Origin: Sulfuritalea sp.
Lineage (GTDB): Bacteria; Pseudomonadota; Gammaproteobacteria; Burkholderiales; Rhodocyclaceae
NCBI GenBank assembly: GCA_021738385.1
Contig: JAIPCF010000009.1
Span: forward strand, 1 to 57,242
Reading direction: 5' to 3'
DNA length: 57,242 nt
Below the pieces are notes generated by a model. That model had not been told where the DNA came from. It saw only the letters and a list, made by a program, of their open reading frames with translations, and did not search any database. The position numbers and the translations under genes were made by a program. This document shows, piece after piece, positions 37,882-47,339 of the stretch. Within the stretch, counting starts at the first letter, position 1. Every line of letters begins with the position of its first letter.

Positions 37882-38361
37882 TTAGGCGTTAGCGCGGGGT
37901 TGAGTGTCGGTCTTGCCGGCCCATTGCTGCATCTTGTCGAGACCGGTCCAGTTGGCGTCGACATAGGTGATGGCGCCGGTCGGGCAGGCGCTGGCACAGG
38001 CCGGGTCGCCACCGCAGAGGTCGCATTTTTGTACCTTGCCGGTCTCGGCGACGTAGTTCACGGTGCCGAATGGACAAGCGATGGTGCATACCTTGCAGCC
38101 AACGCAGATGTCTTCATGAACAGTCTTGGCTCCGGTGGTGGCATCAATCCGGATCGCATCGACCGGACAGGCCGTCATGCACCAGGCGTCGGAACACTGT
38201 GTGCAGGTATAAGGTACTTTGCGTCCCGCATGTTCAAAATTGAAGACCTTGATGCGCGACTTCGAAATATTGAATACGCCGTGATTTTCGAACGAACACG
38301 CCATCTCGCATTGCAGACAGCCGGTGCATTTGTTGGGGTCAATGTGCAACGATTTTTGCAT
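37882..38361 (-). CDS. aorA: Polyferredoxin-like Fe-S subunit of the aldehyde oxidoreductase
   Basis: 159 residues with sixteen cysteines in four clusters: CTGCLQCEMAC, CTQCSDAWCMTACP, CVGCKVCTIACP and CDLCGGDPACASACP, enough for four 4Fe-4S centres. The fold resembles the electron-transfer subunits of DMSO-reductase partners (HycB/DmsB type). No signal peptide, so cytoplasmic. First gene of the cluster and likely electron wire between AorB and AorC. The start ATG is preceded by AAGGAGGC, a strong ribosome site. In the gap 38362-38473 no clear promoter could be fixed. Confidence 0.92.
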   Translation of the reverse strand: MQKSLHIDPNKCTGCLQCEMACSFENHGVFNISKSRIKVFNFEHAGRKVPYTCTQCSDAWCMTACPVDAIRIDATTGAKTVHEDICVGCKVCTIACPFGTVNYVAETGKVQKCDLCGGDPACASACPTGAITYVDANWTGLDKMQQWAGKTDTQPRANA

Positions 38362-38473
38362 GATGCCTCCTTGTTTTTGATAAACGCTGGATATGCGAAT
38401 CCGTGCTTATTCTATGCCTCCATAAAAAATGATAGGCGAACTTTTAATGCTGCAACGCAACAGCAGCCTCGGA

Positions 38474-39328
38474 TCAGTCAAGAAGAAACTGCCTTACCGG
38501 TGACACCTGCGCCATATCCATCAGCATCGGCGCATGGCCGACACTTGGCACTTCAATCAACTTTGCCCTCGGTCCTCGCTCACTCATTTGTACCGCGGCT
38601 TCGTGAGTCAATAGATCGGAAGTTTCACCACGCAGCAACAAAGTTGGGCACGAGATCCCGTCATAGAGCGGCCACAGTTCGATATCTTTTCCATCGCTCG
38701 CCGCCTGCATTTCGCGAAATGGCTGAGCGATGCCGGGATCGTAAGCAAACTCGACTTTCCCATCGGTGGCCGTGCGCGTTACATGCACCGTCAGATGTCG
38801 CCACTGTTCATCAGAAAAACTTCCGAAGGTTGCTGAGACGAAACGTACGAAAGCTTCAGCCTGTTCGATAGTGTCGAAGCGTGGAGCGTTGCCCAGATAA
38901 TCTCCAATGCGAGTCAGAGACACCGCGGCTATTACCGGCCCGACGTCATTGAGCACCAGCCGCCTTATAGGTGTTTCCGGCTGGGAAGCCATTGCCATGC
39001 CAATCAAGCCTCCCATTGAGGTACCCACCCAATCGACTGTCTCCGCGCCAATCCTCGCCAGCAGCACAGTCATGTCGGCGCAATATTGAGGCAGCGCGTA
39101 CGAGGATTTGTCTCTCAACCAATCGCTGCGTCCGCGCCCCACCACATCCGGACAGACGACCCGATAGTCTTTTGCCATTGCCTGCGCAAGAAAATCAAAG
39201 TCGCGCGAGCAGCGTGTCAGACCATGCACGCAGACCAGCACTTTTGAGTTCGTCGCATCCCCCCACTCGACATAAGCCATATGATGAAAGCCCGCCGCAC
39301 TGAGACACTTCACTTTTCCTTCACGCAT
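38474..39328 (-). CDS. Alpha/beta hydrolase
   Basis: 284 residues from the ATG at 39328 (GAAGGAAAG upstream); an in-frame upstream start at 39409 would translate the inverted repeat and is not credible. Motifs are VLVCVHGLTRCSRDF (oxyanion hole), VDWVGTSMGGLIGM (nucleophile elbow GTSMGG), a middle Asp in LRGETSDLLT and a late His in PSVGHAPML, so the triad appears complete. Substrate unknown; esterase, lactonase or haloperoxidase-like enzymes share this pattern. It lies downstream of srkA, separated by the inverted repeat. Confidence 0.87.
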   Translation of the reverse strand: MREGKVKCLSAAGFHHMAYVEWGDATNSKVLVCVHGLTRCSRDFDFLAQAMAKDYRVVCPDVVGRGRSDWLRDKSSYALPQYCADMTVLLARIGAETVDWVGTSMGGLIGMAMASQPETPIRRLVLNDVGPVIAAVSLTRIGDYLGNAPRFDTIEQAEAFVRFVSATFGSFSDEQWRHLTVHVTRTATDGKVEFAYDPGIAQPFREMQAASDGKDIELWPLYDGISCPTLLLRGETSDLLTHEAAVQMSERGPRAKLIEVPSVGHAPMLMDMAQVSPVRQFLLD

Positions 39329-39361
39329 TTGATTCTTTCCTTCGTTAAGACGAAAAATTAA

Positions 39362-39450
39362 TAACCACGGCGAACACGGCGACACGGCGCAAAGCGAGAG
39401 CTTGAACACTATTCATGGTTTTCGCCGCGTCGCCGTGTTCGCCGTGGTTA
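39362..39450. repeat. Long inverted repeat with CCACGGCGAACACGGCGA arms
   Basis: Left arm 39362-39389 and right arm 39423-39450 are reverse complements over 28 bases with one mismatch; the loop is 33 bases. The arms carry the motif TAACCACGGCGAACACGG. Similar 'accacggcgaacacggcga' elements occur as dispersed palindromic repeats in many bacterial genomes, as I recall. It sits in the srkA-hydrolase gap and would form a strong RNA hairpin that could also slow or stop transcription. Confidence 0.88.
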
Positions 39451-39475
39451 AAGACTTGCATTTTGCCGGGACAGA

Positions 39476-40471
39476 TTACCGTGCTACCAGCGCCGACTCT
39501 TGCATCACGGCAATCTGCTCGCGCAGTTCCAAAATACGTTCTTCCCAATATCGATTCGTTGCAAACCAGGGAAATGCTGCAGGAAAGGCCGGATCGTTCC
39601 ATCGCCTCGCCAACCAGGCAGAATGGTGAATCAGGCGCAGGGTGCGCAATGCTTCCACCAGTTGCAACTCGCGATCATCGAATTCACGGAAGATTTCGTA
39701 GCCCTTCAGCACATGCCCAAACTGCCGTCCCATTTCTTCGGCATCACCCGAAAGCAGCATCCACAAATCCTGTATCGCCGGCCCCATGCGGGAATCGTCA
39801 AAATCGACAAAGTGTGGGCCATCCTTCGTCCACAGCACGTTGCCGGCATGGCAGTCACCGTGCAGCCGCAACTGCTGAACCTTTCCCGCCCGGGCAACAC
39901 AGTGACTGACGCCATCCAAGGCCTGGTCGGCAACCCCCTGCCATACGGATTCCAGATCCTGTGGAATTGCACCCGAAGTCAGCAGCCAGTCGCGCGAGTC
40001 AATTCCGAAACTCTTGATGTCTAGCGTCTCGCGCACAGTGAACTCCCGGCGCGCTCCTACCAAATGAATGCGAGCCATCAGGCGCCCCATCCATTCGAGT
40101 ATCTCCGGCTCGCAGAATTCTGGAGCACGCCCTCCTTGTCGCGGAAAAATAGAAAAACGAAAACCCTCATGCTCGAACAAAGTCTTTCCGTTCAACGAAA
40201 GCGGTGCCACTACGGGCAGTTCATCCGCCAGCATTTCGGCTGTAAAAATGTGCTCTTCGGCTATCTGTACGTCACTCCAGCGCCCCGGTCGATAGAACTT
40301 GGCAATCAGCGGTGGCTGATCCTCGATGCCGATTTGCCAAACCCGGTTTTCGTAGCTATTCAGTGCCATCAAAGCACCGTCGCAACGGTAGCCAAGGCTC
40401 TCGATCGCATCGAGGATGAGCCCGGGTTTCAGTCCGGCGAATGGAATGCTGTCAACGGGCGCCATTTGCAT
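39476..40471 (-). CDS. srkA: Stress response serine/threonine kinase SrkA (YihE/RdoA)
   Basis: 331 residues from the ATG at 40471; a TTG at 40480 and an ATG at 40465 are alternatives. An aminoglycoside-phosphotransferase-like kinase fold: RVWQIGIEDQPPLIAKFYRP (ATP-binding Lys), catalytic loop LRLHGDCHAGNVLW and metal-binding FVDFDDSRMGPAIQDLWMLL. Family members counter programmed cell death and envelope stress in E. coli. The last seven residues (ESALVAR) and the stop codon are encoded by a diverged copy of the 24-bp repeat. Upstream, comEC is on the same strand with a 70-base gap. Confidence 0.92.
   Translation of the reverse strand: MQMAPVDSIPFAGLKPGLILDAIESLGYRCDGALMALNSYENRVWQIGIEDQPPLIAKFYRPGRWSDVQIAEEHIFTAEMLADELPVVAPLSLNGKTLFEHEGFRFSIFPRQGGRAPEFCEPEILEWMGRLMARIHLVGARREFTVRETLDIKSFGIDSRDWLLTSGAIPQDLESVWQGVADQALDGVSHCVARAGKVQQLRLHGDCHAGNVLWTKDGPHFVDFDDSRMGPAIQDLWMLLSGDAEEMGRQFGHVLKGYEIFREFDDRELQLVEALRTLRLIHHSAWLARRWNDPAFPAAFPWFATNRYWEERILELREQIAVMQESALVAR
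39478..39501 (+). repeat. Diverged 24-bp dispersed repeat at the 3' end of srkA
   Basis: Left half ACCGTGCTACCA, right half GCGCCGACTCTT: six mismatches, but the CCAGCGCCGACT core is exact. It covers the last codons of srkA (ESALVAR) and lies 27 bases from the long inverted repeat. Confidence 0.55.
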
Positions 40472-40550
40472 AGCCGGCAATGTTCAAAGGCCAATTATAG
40501 TTAGGGTCGCGACGCTCGCGCCAGAGAGCTGCGGACTTGGCTTCTAGCTT

Positions 40551-42944
40551 CTAATTGGGTAGTCCGCTATGCCAGTAGCGCCGGCTCCGCTGACGTTCAT
40601 GCTCTATCCGAACATCCGCTCCGCCGAGGCTGACCCGTACGGCTCCATTGGCATCCGTGCGATGCAGACGCACACCGGCCTGCACATAGCGCTCTACCAC
40701 ATCGTCCTTGGGATGCCCGAAACGATTGCGGTAGCCCACAGGAAAAATCACATCGACTGGTGCAACTGCCGCAATGAATTCCGGTGTCGACGAGGTCTTG
40801 CTGCCATGATGTGGCGCAGTCAGCACATCTGCAGCCAGTTCCTTTGAATGATGATCAAGCAAGGCAACTTCCGAGACGCGCTCAATGTCGGAGGTCAGTA
40901 ACATCGATTTCCCACTCGCCGTTACCCGCAGGACACAGCTCGCATCATTGGTTTTGCGCGAAAGCGGCACCCTTCCCGGATGCAGCATTTCGAAATCCAC
41001 CCCGTCCCACTTCCAGTGGTCGCCATCAAGGCAAGGCTGATAAGTCACTGGCTGGAAGAACAAGGCGTGCTCAAAGGGCAAAGAACTTTTCAGCATCGCC
41101 ACCGGCAGCGTCGCCAGCACCGATGCAGCCCCGCCTTCGTGGTCCTTGTCGGCATGGCTAATCACCAGCATATCCAAAGCACGTACGCCCTTCGACCTCA
41201 AGTAAGGCGCAATGATTCGGTTGCCACTGTCGGCATCCGCCGAAAATGCTGGTCCTGTGTCGAACAGCAGATCGTGAGTGGCTGTCTGAACATGAATCGC
41301 CAGGCCTTGCCCGACATCGAGCACCGTGATTTCAGCCGCACCAGACGTGGGACGCGGCGGCTGCACTGTCAGTAGTGGAAGGAAGGTCAGAATGCCCAGC
41401 CAGCGCGATGGAAAGCCACGAGGCATAAGTAACCAGCCCGCACCGGCAAGAGCCAACAAAACCGCCCACGCCGGTGGTGCGGCCTGCTGCCACATTGCCA
41501 ATGGCAAGTTTGCGAGCCAGTCGATGAAAGCCATCAAGTTCGCAGTGACGAAGTGCGCCAAAGTCAGTAGAGAGGACAAAAAGGGCAAGGTGCCCAATAG
41601 CGCCAACGGCGTAATGACGAAACTGACCAGTGGAATCGCCACGGCATTCGCCAGCGGTGAAACCAGTGAAAACTGCTGGAACAAAGCCAGCAGGGCGGGC
41701 AGCATGCCCAGCGTAACGGCCCATTGTGTGCGCCCCCATTCGAGCAGCCAGTGTGCTGCTTCAAGGCGCCCGCTGCCAATCTGAAACAGCAGGGCCACGG
41801 CGCCAAACGAAAGCCAGAAGCCCGCCGACAGCACCGCCCAGGGATCAATCAGCAACACCAGAAAGAGCGCGGCCATCAGCACTCGTGATGCGGCAAATTC
41901 TCGCCCCGAAAGCTTTGCCAACACTACGACGCCAAGCATGTAGAGAGTGCGCTGGGCCGGTACCGCGAAACCGGCCAGCAGGCAATACAGAAACGCCGTC
42001 AACAGGCCGCCCGCTGCCGCCGCATGCTGGGCAGGAATCAAAAGCGGCAGGCGCGCTGAACGTCGCCATAACCAGTGAAGTACGAGATAAGCAAATCCTG
42101 CCAGCATGGTCACGTGCAAACCCGATATGCTCATCAGGTGCGTTACACCGGTACGAGCAAAGGTTTGCCACAATTTGGGTTCGATTGCGTTCTGGTCACC
42201 GATGGCAAGAGCAACCAGAATTCCGCTATAGGCGGCATCGGGTAGCGCCATGTGAAATCGATCGCGAATAATCTCGCGCAGCATCTCCACTGCGTATCCA
42301 GGTGTCCACACTCGTGCATCGATACGTTGAGCGCCATACGGGCGCACGTAACCGGTTGCCCGTAATCCGTGTTCGAACAACCAGGCTTCGTAATCAAAAC
42401 CCTGCGGATTCAGATTTCCATGAGGGCGCTTGAGGCGCACGGTAAAACGCCAGCGTTCTCCAGCACGAACGGGGATCGGCGACTCGGCATCGTCGCCGGC
42501 ATCTTTCCGTCCTCGATACCAGGCCAGCGATATGTGTGGCGGCACACCGGCAATTGCGGATTCCACATCAAACCCGAAACGCACGCCTCGTTCCAATTGC
42601 CGGGGAAGAGTCGAGACAACGCCAGTCACCTCCAGATCGCGGCCCTCGATAGCCGCAGGTAACTCCACCGCCAGGCGCAGATGAGCGAAACTGGCTGCCC
42701 AGACAAAGCCCAACGCGGCGCCCGCCAAGACCAGCAATCCCGCAATAGCCGTTCGTCCGGCTGATTGACTAGCCCCCAAAGGTCGCGGGGTGCATTTCTT
42801 GTACAAACGAAACAACAGCCCCAATACCAGCAACGCGCTCAAGCCGAAACCAGCAAGCCGCGACACGACTGGCAACTCGGCTTGCTGCTGCAGCAGCCAG
42901 ACACCACCCGCGAAGGCCAGTATGAATATACGCATGGCCGGCAT
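40551..42944 (-). CDS. comEC: DNA internalisation competence protein ComEC/Rec2
   Basis: 797 residues. It would form the inner-membrane channel that admits single-stranded DNA in natural transformation. Order: N-terminal membrane helices and DUF4131-like soluble domain, the Competence membrane domain (THLMSISGLHVTMLAGFAYLV), many further helices, then a C-terminal metallo-beta-lactamase domain (ITVLDVGQGLAIHVQTA, VISHADKDHEGGAASVLAT, DVLTAPHHGSKTSST). All three parts are present, so the gene appears intact. The ATG at 42944 and one at 42935 are both possible starts. Confidence 0.95.
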   Translation of the reverse strand: MPAMRIFILAFAGGVWLLQQQAELPVVSRLAGFGLSALLVLGLLFRLYKKCTPRPLGASQSAGRTAIAGLLVLAGAALGFVWAASFAHLRLAVELPAAIEGRDLEVTGVVSTLPRQLERGVRFGFDVESAIAGVPPHISLAWYRGRKDAGDDAESPIPVRAGERWRFTVRLKRPHGNLNPQGFDYEAWLFEHGLRATGYVRPYGAQRIDARVWTPGYAVEMLREIIRDRFHMALPDAAYSGILVALAIGDQNAIEPKLWQTFARTGVTHLMSISGLHVTMLAGFAYLVLHWLWRRSARLPLLIPAQHAAAAGGLLTAFLYCLLAGFAVPAQRTLYMLGVVVLAKLSGREFAASRVLMAALFLVLLIDPWAVLSAGFWLSFGAVALLFQIGSGRLEAAHWLLEWGRTQWAVTLGMLPALLALFQQFSLVSPLANAVAIPLVSFVITPLALLGTLPFLSSLLTLAHFVTANLMAFIDWLANLPLAMWQQAAPPAWAVLLALAGAGWLLMPRGFPSRWLGILTFLPLLTVQPPRPTSGAAEITVLDVGQGLAIHVQTATHDLLFDTGPAFSADADSGNRIIAPYLRSKGVRALDMLVISHADKDHEGGAASVLATLPVAMLKSSLPFEHALFFQPVTYQPCLDGDHWKWDGVDFEMLHPGRVPLSRKTNDASCVLRVTASGKSMLLTSDIERVSEVALLDHHSKELAADVLTAPHHGSKTSSTPEFIAAVAPVDVIFPVGYRNRFGHPKDDVVERYVQAGVRLHRTDANGAVRVSLGGADVRIEHERQRSRRYWHSGLPN

Positions 42945-43050
42945 TAGACCATGCGTTCGGCATCAGGTAGCCTTGGGCAGTTTCAGGTCATTGGCTATTC
43001 GCCGCTATTTGATCTGTTTCGAGCGGCGCGAGAGCCGGCAAAACTGCTGG

Positions 43051-43641
43051 TCAGGTCTTGAAAGCAGCGCTGATCTCTGCAAAGTTCTGTGCAATTTCGT
43101 GTGTTTCCACCGGCTCTCCCAACTGACGCGCCAGTTGCGAACATGAAAACAATCCACGCAAAATCTGGTGACCGGAAGTATCTTCGTCCACCACTGCGGC
43201 GTGCTGCCTTCCTTTGGCCTTTAGCGTTGCCACCACGTGACCGACATGCGCGTGCAACACGTCATCCATGCTGATGACTTCAAGCCGGTTCTCAGGCGTC
43301 ATGATGTCGCGAACCAGAACCTCCTCGCGTGTGATTCCCCTGGCATTGATGCACTGGAGTGTTTTCTCACCCAGAAGATCGTTGGAGGTGATCATCCCGA
43401 GGACGTGGTTCTCCACATTTACTACGAGCAGCAAATGAACGTTGCGCCGACTCATGACACGGGCGGCAGTATCGACACTGACATCCGGATCGATGGTGAA
43501 GGCGGTAACTTTCTGGAAATCAGTCATCACCGCTACCGCTGGGTCCTCCAGCGTAACGTTAGGTGGCAAAGCTTGGTGGGGCTTGTGAAAGCAGGTATGT
43601 GGCCGCAGAGGCCGATTGGGCAGAGCGGAATACTGGCGCAT
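43051..43641 (-). CDS. CBS-domain pair protein
   Basis: 196 residues from the ATG at 43641, preceded by the strong site AAAGGAGG; an earlier in-frame start at 43731 lacks one. Two CBS domains, about 40-95 (MTDFQKVTAFTIDPDVSVDT, VVNVENHVLGMITSNDLLGE) and 105-170 (VRDIMTPENRLEVISMDDVL, HAAVVDEDTSGHQILRGLFS). CBS pairs bind adenosine nucleotides and gate partner proteins; no partner domain is fused here. Divergent from the FAH-family gene. Role unknown. Confidence 0.88.
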   Translation of the reverse strand: MRQYSALPNRPLRPHTCFHKPHQALPPNVTLEDPAVAVMTDFQKVTAFTIDPDVSVDTAARVMSRRNVHLLLVVNVENHVLGMITSNDLLGEKTLQCINARGITREEVLVRDIMTPENRLEVISMDDVLHAHVGHVVATLKAKGRQHAAVVDEDTSGHQILRGLFSCSQLARQLGEPVETHEIAQNFAEISAAFKT

Positions 43642-43852
43642 GATGTTTCCTCCTTTGTCTCGTCTCGGGCCCGCCTCTTCGGATGGGTTTGCTGCATTCT
43701 TCGCCTCAAATGACCTTGACGTCAAAACCATTTTTTCTATGCAGCTATTGATCTAGTCAAGGTGTCTTCGAAACGCAGGACTCGAACGCCGGAATGGAAG
43801 CCGTCAAATATTTGGCAAAGAGCAGTTCAAAGCGCGCTTGCTTTGAATCTGT

Positions 43853-43879
43853 TTGCAACGCAAGGCAATCGGCGATAAT
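43853..43879 (+). promoter_or_regulatory. Weak candidate promoter for the FAH-family gene
   Basis: TTGCAA (43853-43858) and GATAAT (43874-43879) are 15 bases apart, about 25 bases before the start codon. Spacing is shorter than ideal. The rest of the 262-base divergent gap shows no clear site. Confidence 0.25.
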
Positions 43880-43903
43880 TCCCCTACCCTTACAGGAGCA
43901 AGC

Positions 43904-44602
43904 ATGAGCTACGCAATTCCTCCAGCCCCGATTCCCGCCGTGCCGGTCGCGGGCAGTACAGACAAATTCCCTGTGCATCGCATTTACTGCGTCGGTCGCA
44001 ATTACGCCGCCCACGCACGCGAAATGGGCTCAGACCCCGATCGTGAGCCGCCATTTTTTTTCTGCAAGCCGGCTGATGCCGTCGTACCGGTGGCACAGAA
44101 CGACACGACCGACGTCGCCTATCCGCCGGAGACAGCCAACTATCACCACGAAGTCGAATTGGTGGTTGCCATTGGCAAGGGCGGCAGAAACATAAGCAGT
44201 GGCAACGCCAATGATCACGTATGGGGCTATGCCGCCGGGTTCGACATGACCCGTCGTGACTTGCAGTTCGCTTTGCGCGACAAGGGGAGACCATGGGAAC
44301 TGGGTAAAGCCTTCGATCAGTCGGCCCCCATCACTCCGATCGTGCCCGCCGAGCTCAGCGGCCATCCGAGCTCAGGTCGGGTCTGGCTTGCGGTGAACGG
44401 AAAAACCAGGCAAGAGGGCAACCTGTCCGACCTCATTTGGTCGGTACCCGAAACCATTGCACACCTGTCCAAATATTTCGAACTCCAACCAGGTGACTTG
44501 ATTTTTACCGGCACTCCGGAAGGCGTGGGTGCTGTGATAATGGGCGATCTCCTCACCGGCGGCGTCGAAGGTGTGGGCGAACTTTCGATTCGCATCGTTT
44601 AG
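43904..44602 (+). CDS. Fumarylacetoacetate hydrolase-family protein
   Basis: 232 residues from the ATG at 43904 with CAGGAG upstream. The FAH fold is seen in [52 protein letters not shown] (metal Glu residues), [13 protein letters not shown] and [16 protein letters not shown]. Family members hydrolyse carbon-carbon bonds or decarboxylate acyl pyruvates and oxaloacetate; a short form like this is most often an acylpyruvase or maleylpyruvate-type hydrolase. No aromatic pathway genes flank it, so the substrate is open. The DUF2062 gene follows on the same strand. Confidence 0.9.
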   Translation: MSYAIPPAPIPAVPVAGSTDKFPVHRIYCVGRNYAAHAREMGSDPDREPPFFFCKPADAVVPVAQNDTTDVAYPPETANYHHEVELVVAIGKGGRNISSGNANDHVWGYAAGFDMTRRDLQFALRDKGRPWELGKAFDQSAPITPIVPAELSGHPSSGRVWLAVNGKTRQEGNLSDLIWSVPETIAHLSKYFELQPGDLIFTGTPEGVGAVIMGDLLTGGVEGVGELSIRIV

Positions 44603-44649
44603 TTCGCAGCAGCGTCAGGTCCGGATCGCGCGTCCAATAGAATTGAAAT

Positions 44650-45192
44650 ATGCGCAGAAAGATTCGCAAATTCCTTCCCAAGCATGAGCTGATTCAGAAT
44701 AACCGCTGGCTCGCCCCTTTCGCGAACACCTTGTTGCATCCGCGCTTGTGGCACCTCAATCGTCATTCCGTCGCCGGAGCGGTCGCCGCAGGATTGTTTT
44801 GCGGTTTGATCCCTGGCCCGTTTCAGATGCTCGGAGCAGCGATCTGCGCCGTCATATTCCGCGTCAACCTGCCACTGGCTCTGCTGTGTACGGTGTATAC
44901 CAATCCCATCACCATCGTGCCGCTGTATATCGCTGCGTTTACTATCGGGCAGCAAGTACTCGCCAGCAACGGCCGCCATTTTGTCGCGCCTCCGGAAATG
45001 GGCGATGACGGATTGATCGCCTGGATTCAGGCACTGATCGACTGGATGATCGGATTGGGTGCGCCGCTGGCACTCGGATTGGTACTGCTCGCATCTGGTC
45101 TGGCTTTGATCGGATACTTTGTGGTGCGCATGCTTTGGCGGATGCATCTGATACGCGCCTGGAATCTGCGCAAACTCAGGCCGAAGAAATAG
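44650..45192 (+). CDS. DUF2062-family membrane protein
   Basis: 180 residues, inner membrane. The DUF2062 block HSVAGAVAAGLFCGLIPGPFQMLGAAICAVIFRVNLPLALL plus TNPITIVPLYIAAFTIGQQVL is clear, with a further membrane helix (GAPLALGLVLLASGLALIGY) and a basic C-terminus. Family function is not established; members are widespread in proteobacteria and some are fused to glycosyltransferases. It follows the FAH gene by 47 bases and is convergent with the chemoreceptor gene. Confidence 0.88.
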   Translation: MRRKIRKFLPKHELIQNNRWLAPFANTLLHPRLWHLNRHSVAGAVAAGLFCGLIPGPFQMLGAAICAVIFRVNLPLALLCTVYTNPITIVPLYIAAFTIGQQVLASNGRHFVAPPEMGDDGLIAWIQALIDWMIGLGAPLALGLVLLASGLALIGYFVVRMLWRMHLIRAWNLRKLRPKK

Positions 45193-45214
45193 AGCCAAGT
45201 CTCATCCAGACCCG

Positions 45215-47236
45215 CTAGACGCGAAAGCGCTTGACTTCAGTCTGCAGTGCAGCCGCCATCTGCTCCAGGCGCAAAACGGTATTCGCGGTGTTTCTGACAT
45301 CCGCACTATTCCGTTCTGCCATCTGTGCGATCCGCTCAACACCACGGGCGATTTCATTACTCGCCAGCGATTGCTCATCCATCGCGCTTGATATGCCACC
45401 CACGCTATTGCGAACCTCTTCGGTTCCCTGCTGAATTTTTCCGATGGACTCTCCGGCATGACGAGACAAGGCGACCCCTTCCGCAACCCTCTCGACGCCT
45501 GTTTTCATGCTGTCAACCGCGCTCTTGGTACCTTCCTGGATAGCCGCGATCATGGACGAAATTTCCTGAGTGGAATGACTCGTTCGCTCTGCAAGTTTTC
45601 GAACCTCGTCAGCCACAACCGCAAACCCCCTGCCCTGCTCTCCTGCCCGTGCCGCCTCAATGGCAGCGTTGAGAGCCAGCAAATTGGTCTGGTCGGCGAT
45701 TTCCTTGATTGCATTCACAATCGCGGAGATGTTCTCGGAGTGTTTTCCAAGCCGCTCAATAATCTCTGCAGACTGATTGACGGTATCTGCGATGCGCTCC
45801 ATCTCCCGAACCGTATCATCAACAATGCGCCCACCCTCCTTCGATAAATCCCCCGATTCAGAAGAAATCTGCTGCGCGGTCCGGGCATGCTCTGATATCT
45901 GCTCAATCTGGGCGGTCATTTGCTGTACTGAAGACGCCATGCCGGTCGCCGCATCACTCTGTTCGGTCGAGCTATTGGCGACGCGTTTGGCTGATCCTGA
46001 CAGTTCGTTGGCAGCTTCACTAACGCTTCCGGCTGTGTTTTGCACACTGCGCAGCAAAGTTTGCATTGACTCAGCCATTTTGTTGAAGCTCTCGCCAACC
46101 TCGTTCAGTTCGTCACGCGTACTCATCGCAATGCGAACAGTAAGATCGCCACCAGCCATCTTGGTTGTTTCACGCGACAACTCATGAACGGTATGAATCA
46201 CCGCAAAATAGGCACCGCCCGACAACCAGAGCAGAAGCAATACAAATACTGCAGAAATGGCCATCTGCATGCTGAGTTCCTGCTGCAATTGGCGCTGTCG
46301 GTTTTGCAGCAGCAATTCCTGAGTCGGAATCAGAATCTCGAAAAGCCCGCGATAACCAATATCAATTGTCTTTGTGCTCTTGTCGAAAAAAGCCTGCGGC
46401 GCAACGCCGAATTGCCAATTGAGCATCCCTGATACAACGGCAATCACTTCGGATGAGCCATCCCCCAGTTCCTTTGTCAATTGAGACAGCGATGGAGCAA
46501 TCTTTGCATTGCGTTCGCCAACTTTTCCTAAACTTTCTTTCAGCACATCCAAGTTCTGTCGCAATCCTGCCAGATGGACTTCAAAAATGGCTTTGTCATT
46601 GTCCTGAAGTTCCTTCTTGACCAGCGATGCCGTTCCCTTACCGCGCGCCTTTCCAAGTCGCTCGAGCATTTCTGGCAAACGATGAACCATGGTGTCGACG
46701 ATGTAGTAGGAATTAATGTCTGGATCTCCAAACAACGACCCTTCCTCTGCGGCGTTAATCTGCAATTGAAGCATTCGCGCAATCAATTTGCTATGCGCAG
46801 CCAACGAATCCGCCAAATTCATGGACAAGTTGCTTTTTCGAAGTTTGATCCAGTCGGACTTGATGGCTGTCCATTCAGACGTTGTCTTGAGTAGGTCCGC
46901 GTGACGTACCGCGACTTTATCGACTTCCAGGATCACCCGATCGACGTCCGCAGTCTTGGCGCCCAACTTGTCTTTCATGTCGGCATGGCCGTTCAGGAAT
47001 CCCGCTGACAGGCCGCGATGTTGCTGAGTCGCTTGTACCAGTTTGTGAACCGGGCCAATAAACTCCAACGCCGCTCTTTCGCTCCCTGCCTGGCGGATCG
47101 CCTTCGATTTGTCGACAATCAGCGTGGTCAGCAAGTATCCAACGGCCAAGATCGCCATCAAGCCCATCACTGCAAATTTGGCGGGATATTTGAGGCGGCT
47201 CATCAGCATAATGGCTGGAGAAAATAGGAATTTCAT
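45215..47236 (-). CDS. Methyl-accepting chemotaxis protein, NIT-like sensor
   Basis: 673 residues from the ATG at 47236 (GAGG six bases upstream). An N-terminal membrane helix ([21 protein letters not shown]), a long periplasmic helical sensor region (about 50-320; [20 protein letters not shown] resembles nitrate/nitrite-sensing NIT domains), a second membrane helix ([20 protein letters not shown]), a HAMP domain and the cytoplasmic signalling domain with hairpin [43 protein letters not shown]. It would control flagellar or twitching motility through CheA. No che genes are in the window. The ligand is not known; the NIT assignment is by eye. Confidence 0.92.
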   Translation of the reverse strand: MKFLFSPAIMLMSRLKYPAKFAVMGLMAILAVGYLLTTLIVDKSKAIRQAGSERAALEFIGPVHKLVQATQQHRGLSAGFLNGHADMKDKLGAKTADVDRVILEVDKVAVRHADLLKTTSEWTAIKSDWIKLRKSNLSMNLADSLAAHSKLIARMLQLQINAAEEGSLFGDPDINSYYIVDTMVHRLPEMLERLGKARGKGTASLVKKELQDNDKAIFEVHLAGLRQNLDVLKESLGKVGERNAKIAPSLSQLTKELGDGSSEVIAVVSGMLNWQFGVAPQAFFDKSTKTIDIGYRGLFEILIPTQELLLQNRQRQLQQELSMQMAISAVFVLLLLWLSGGAYFAVIHTVHELSRETTKMAGGDLTVRIAMSTRDELNEVGESFNKMAESMQTLLRSVQNTAGSVSEAANELSGSAKRVANSSTEQSDAATGMASSVQQMTAQIEQISEHARTAQQISSESGDLSKEGGRIVDDTVREMERIADTVNQSAEIIERLGKHSENISAIVNAIKEIADQTNLLALNAAIEAARAGEQGRGFAVVADEVRKLAERTSHSTQEISSMIAAIQEGTKSAVDSMKTGVERVAEGVALSRHAGESIGKIQQGTEEVRNSVGGISSAMDEQSLASNEIARGVERIAQMAERNSADVRNTANTVLRLEQMAAALQTEVKRFRV

Positions 47237-47339
47237 TGGTACCCTCTTCCGAAAAGACACTTTCCACGGGGAAACTTAAATTGCTGGCCTTTGCCAGGCA
47301 AGCTGCAGCAGAAACGACTCAAGCCATCGTGTGCACAGA

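Noticed and set aside
39337-39409. Upstream N-terminal extension of the alpha/beta hydrolase (start at 39409)
   Set aside because: The extension translates the inverted repeat, while the ATG at 39328 has a good ribosome site and begins near the family fold.
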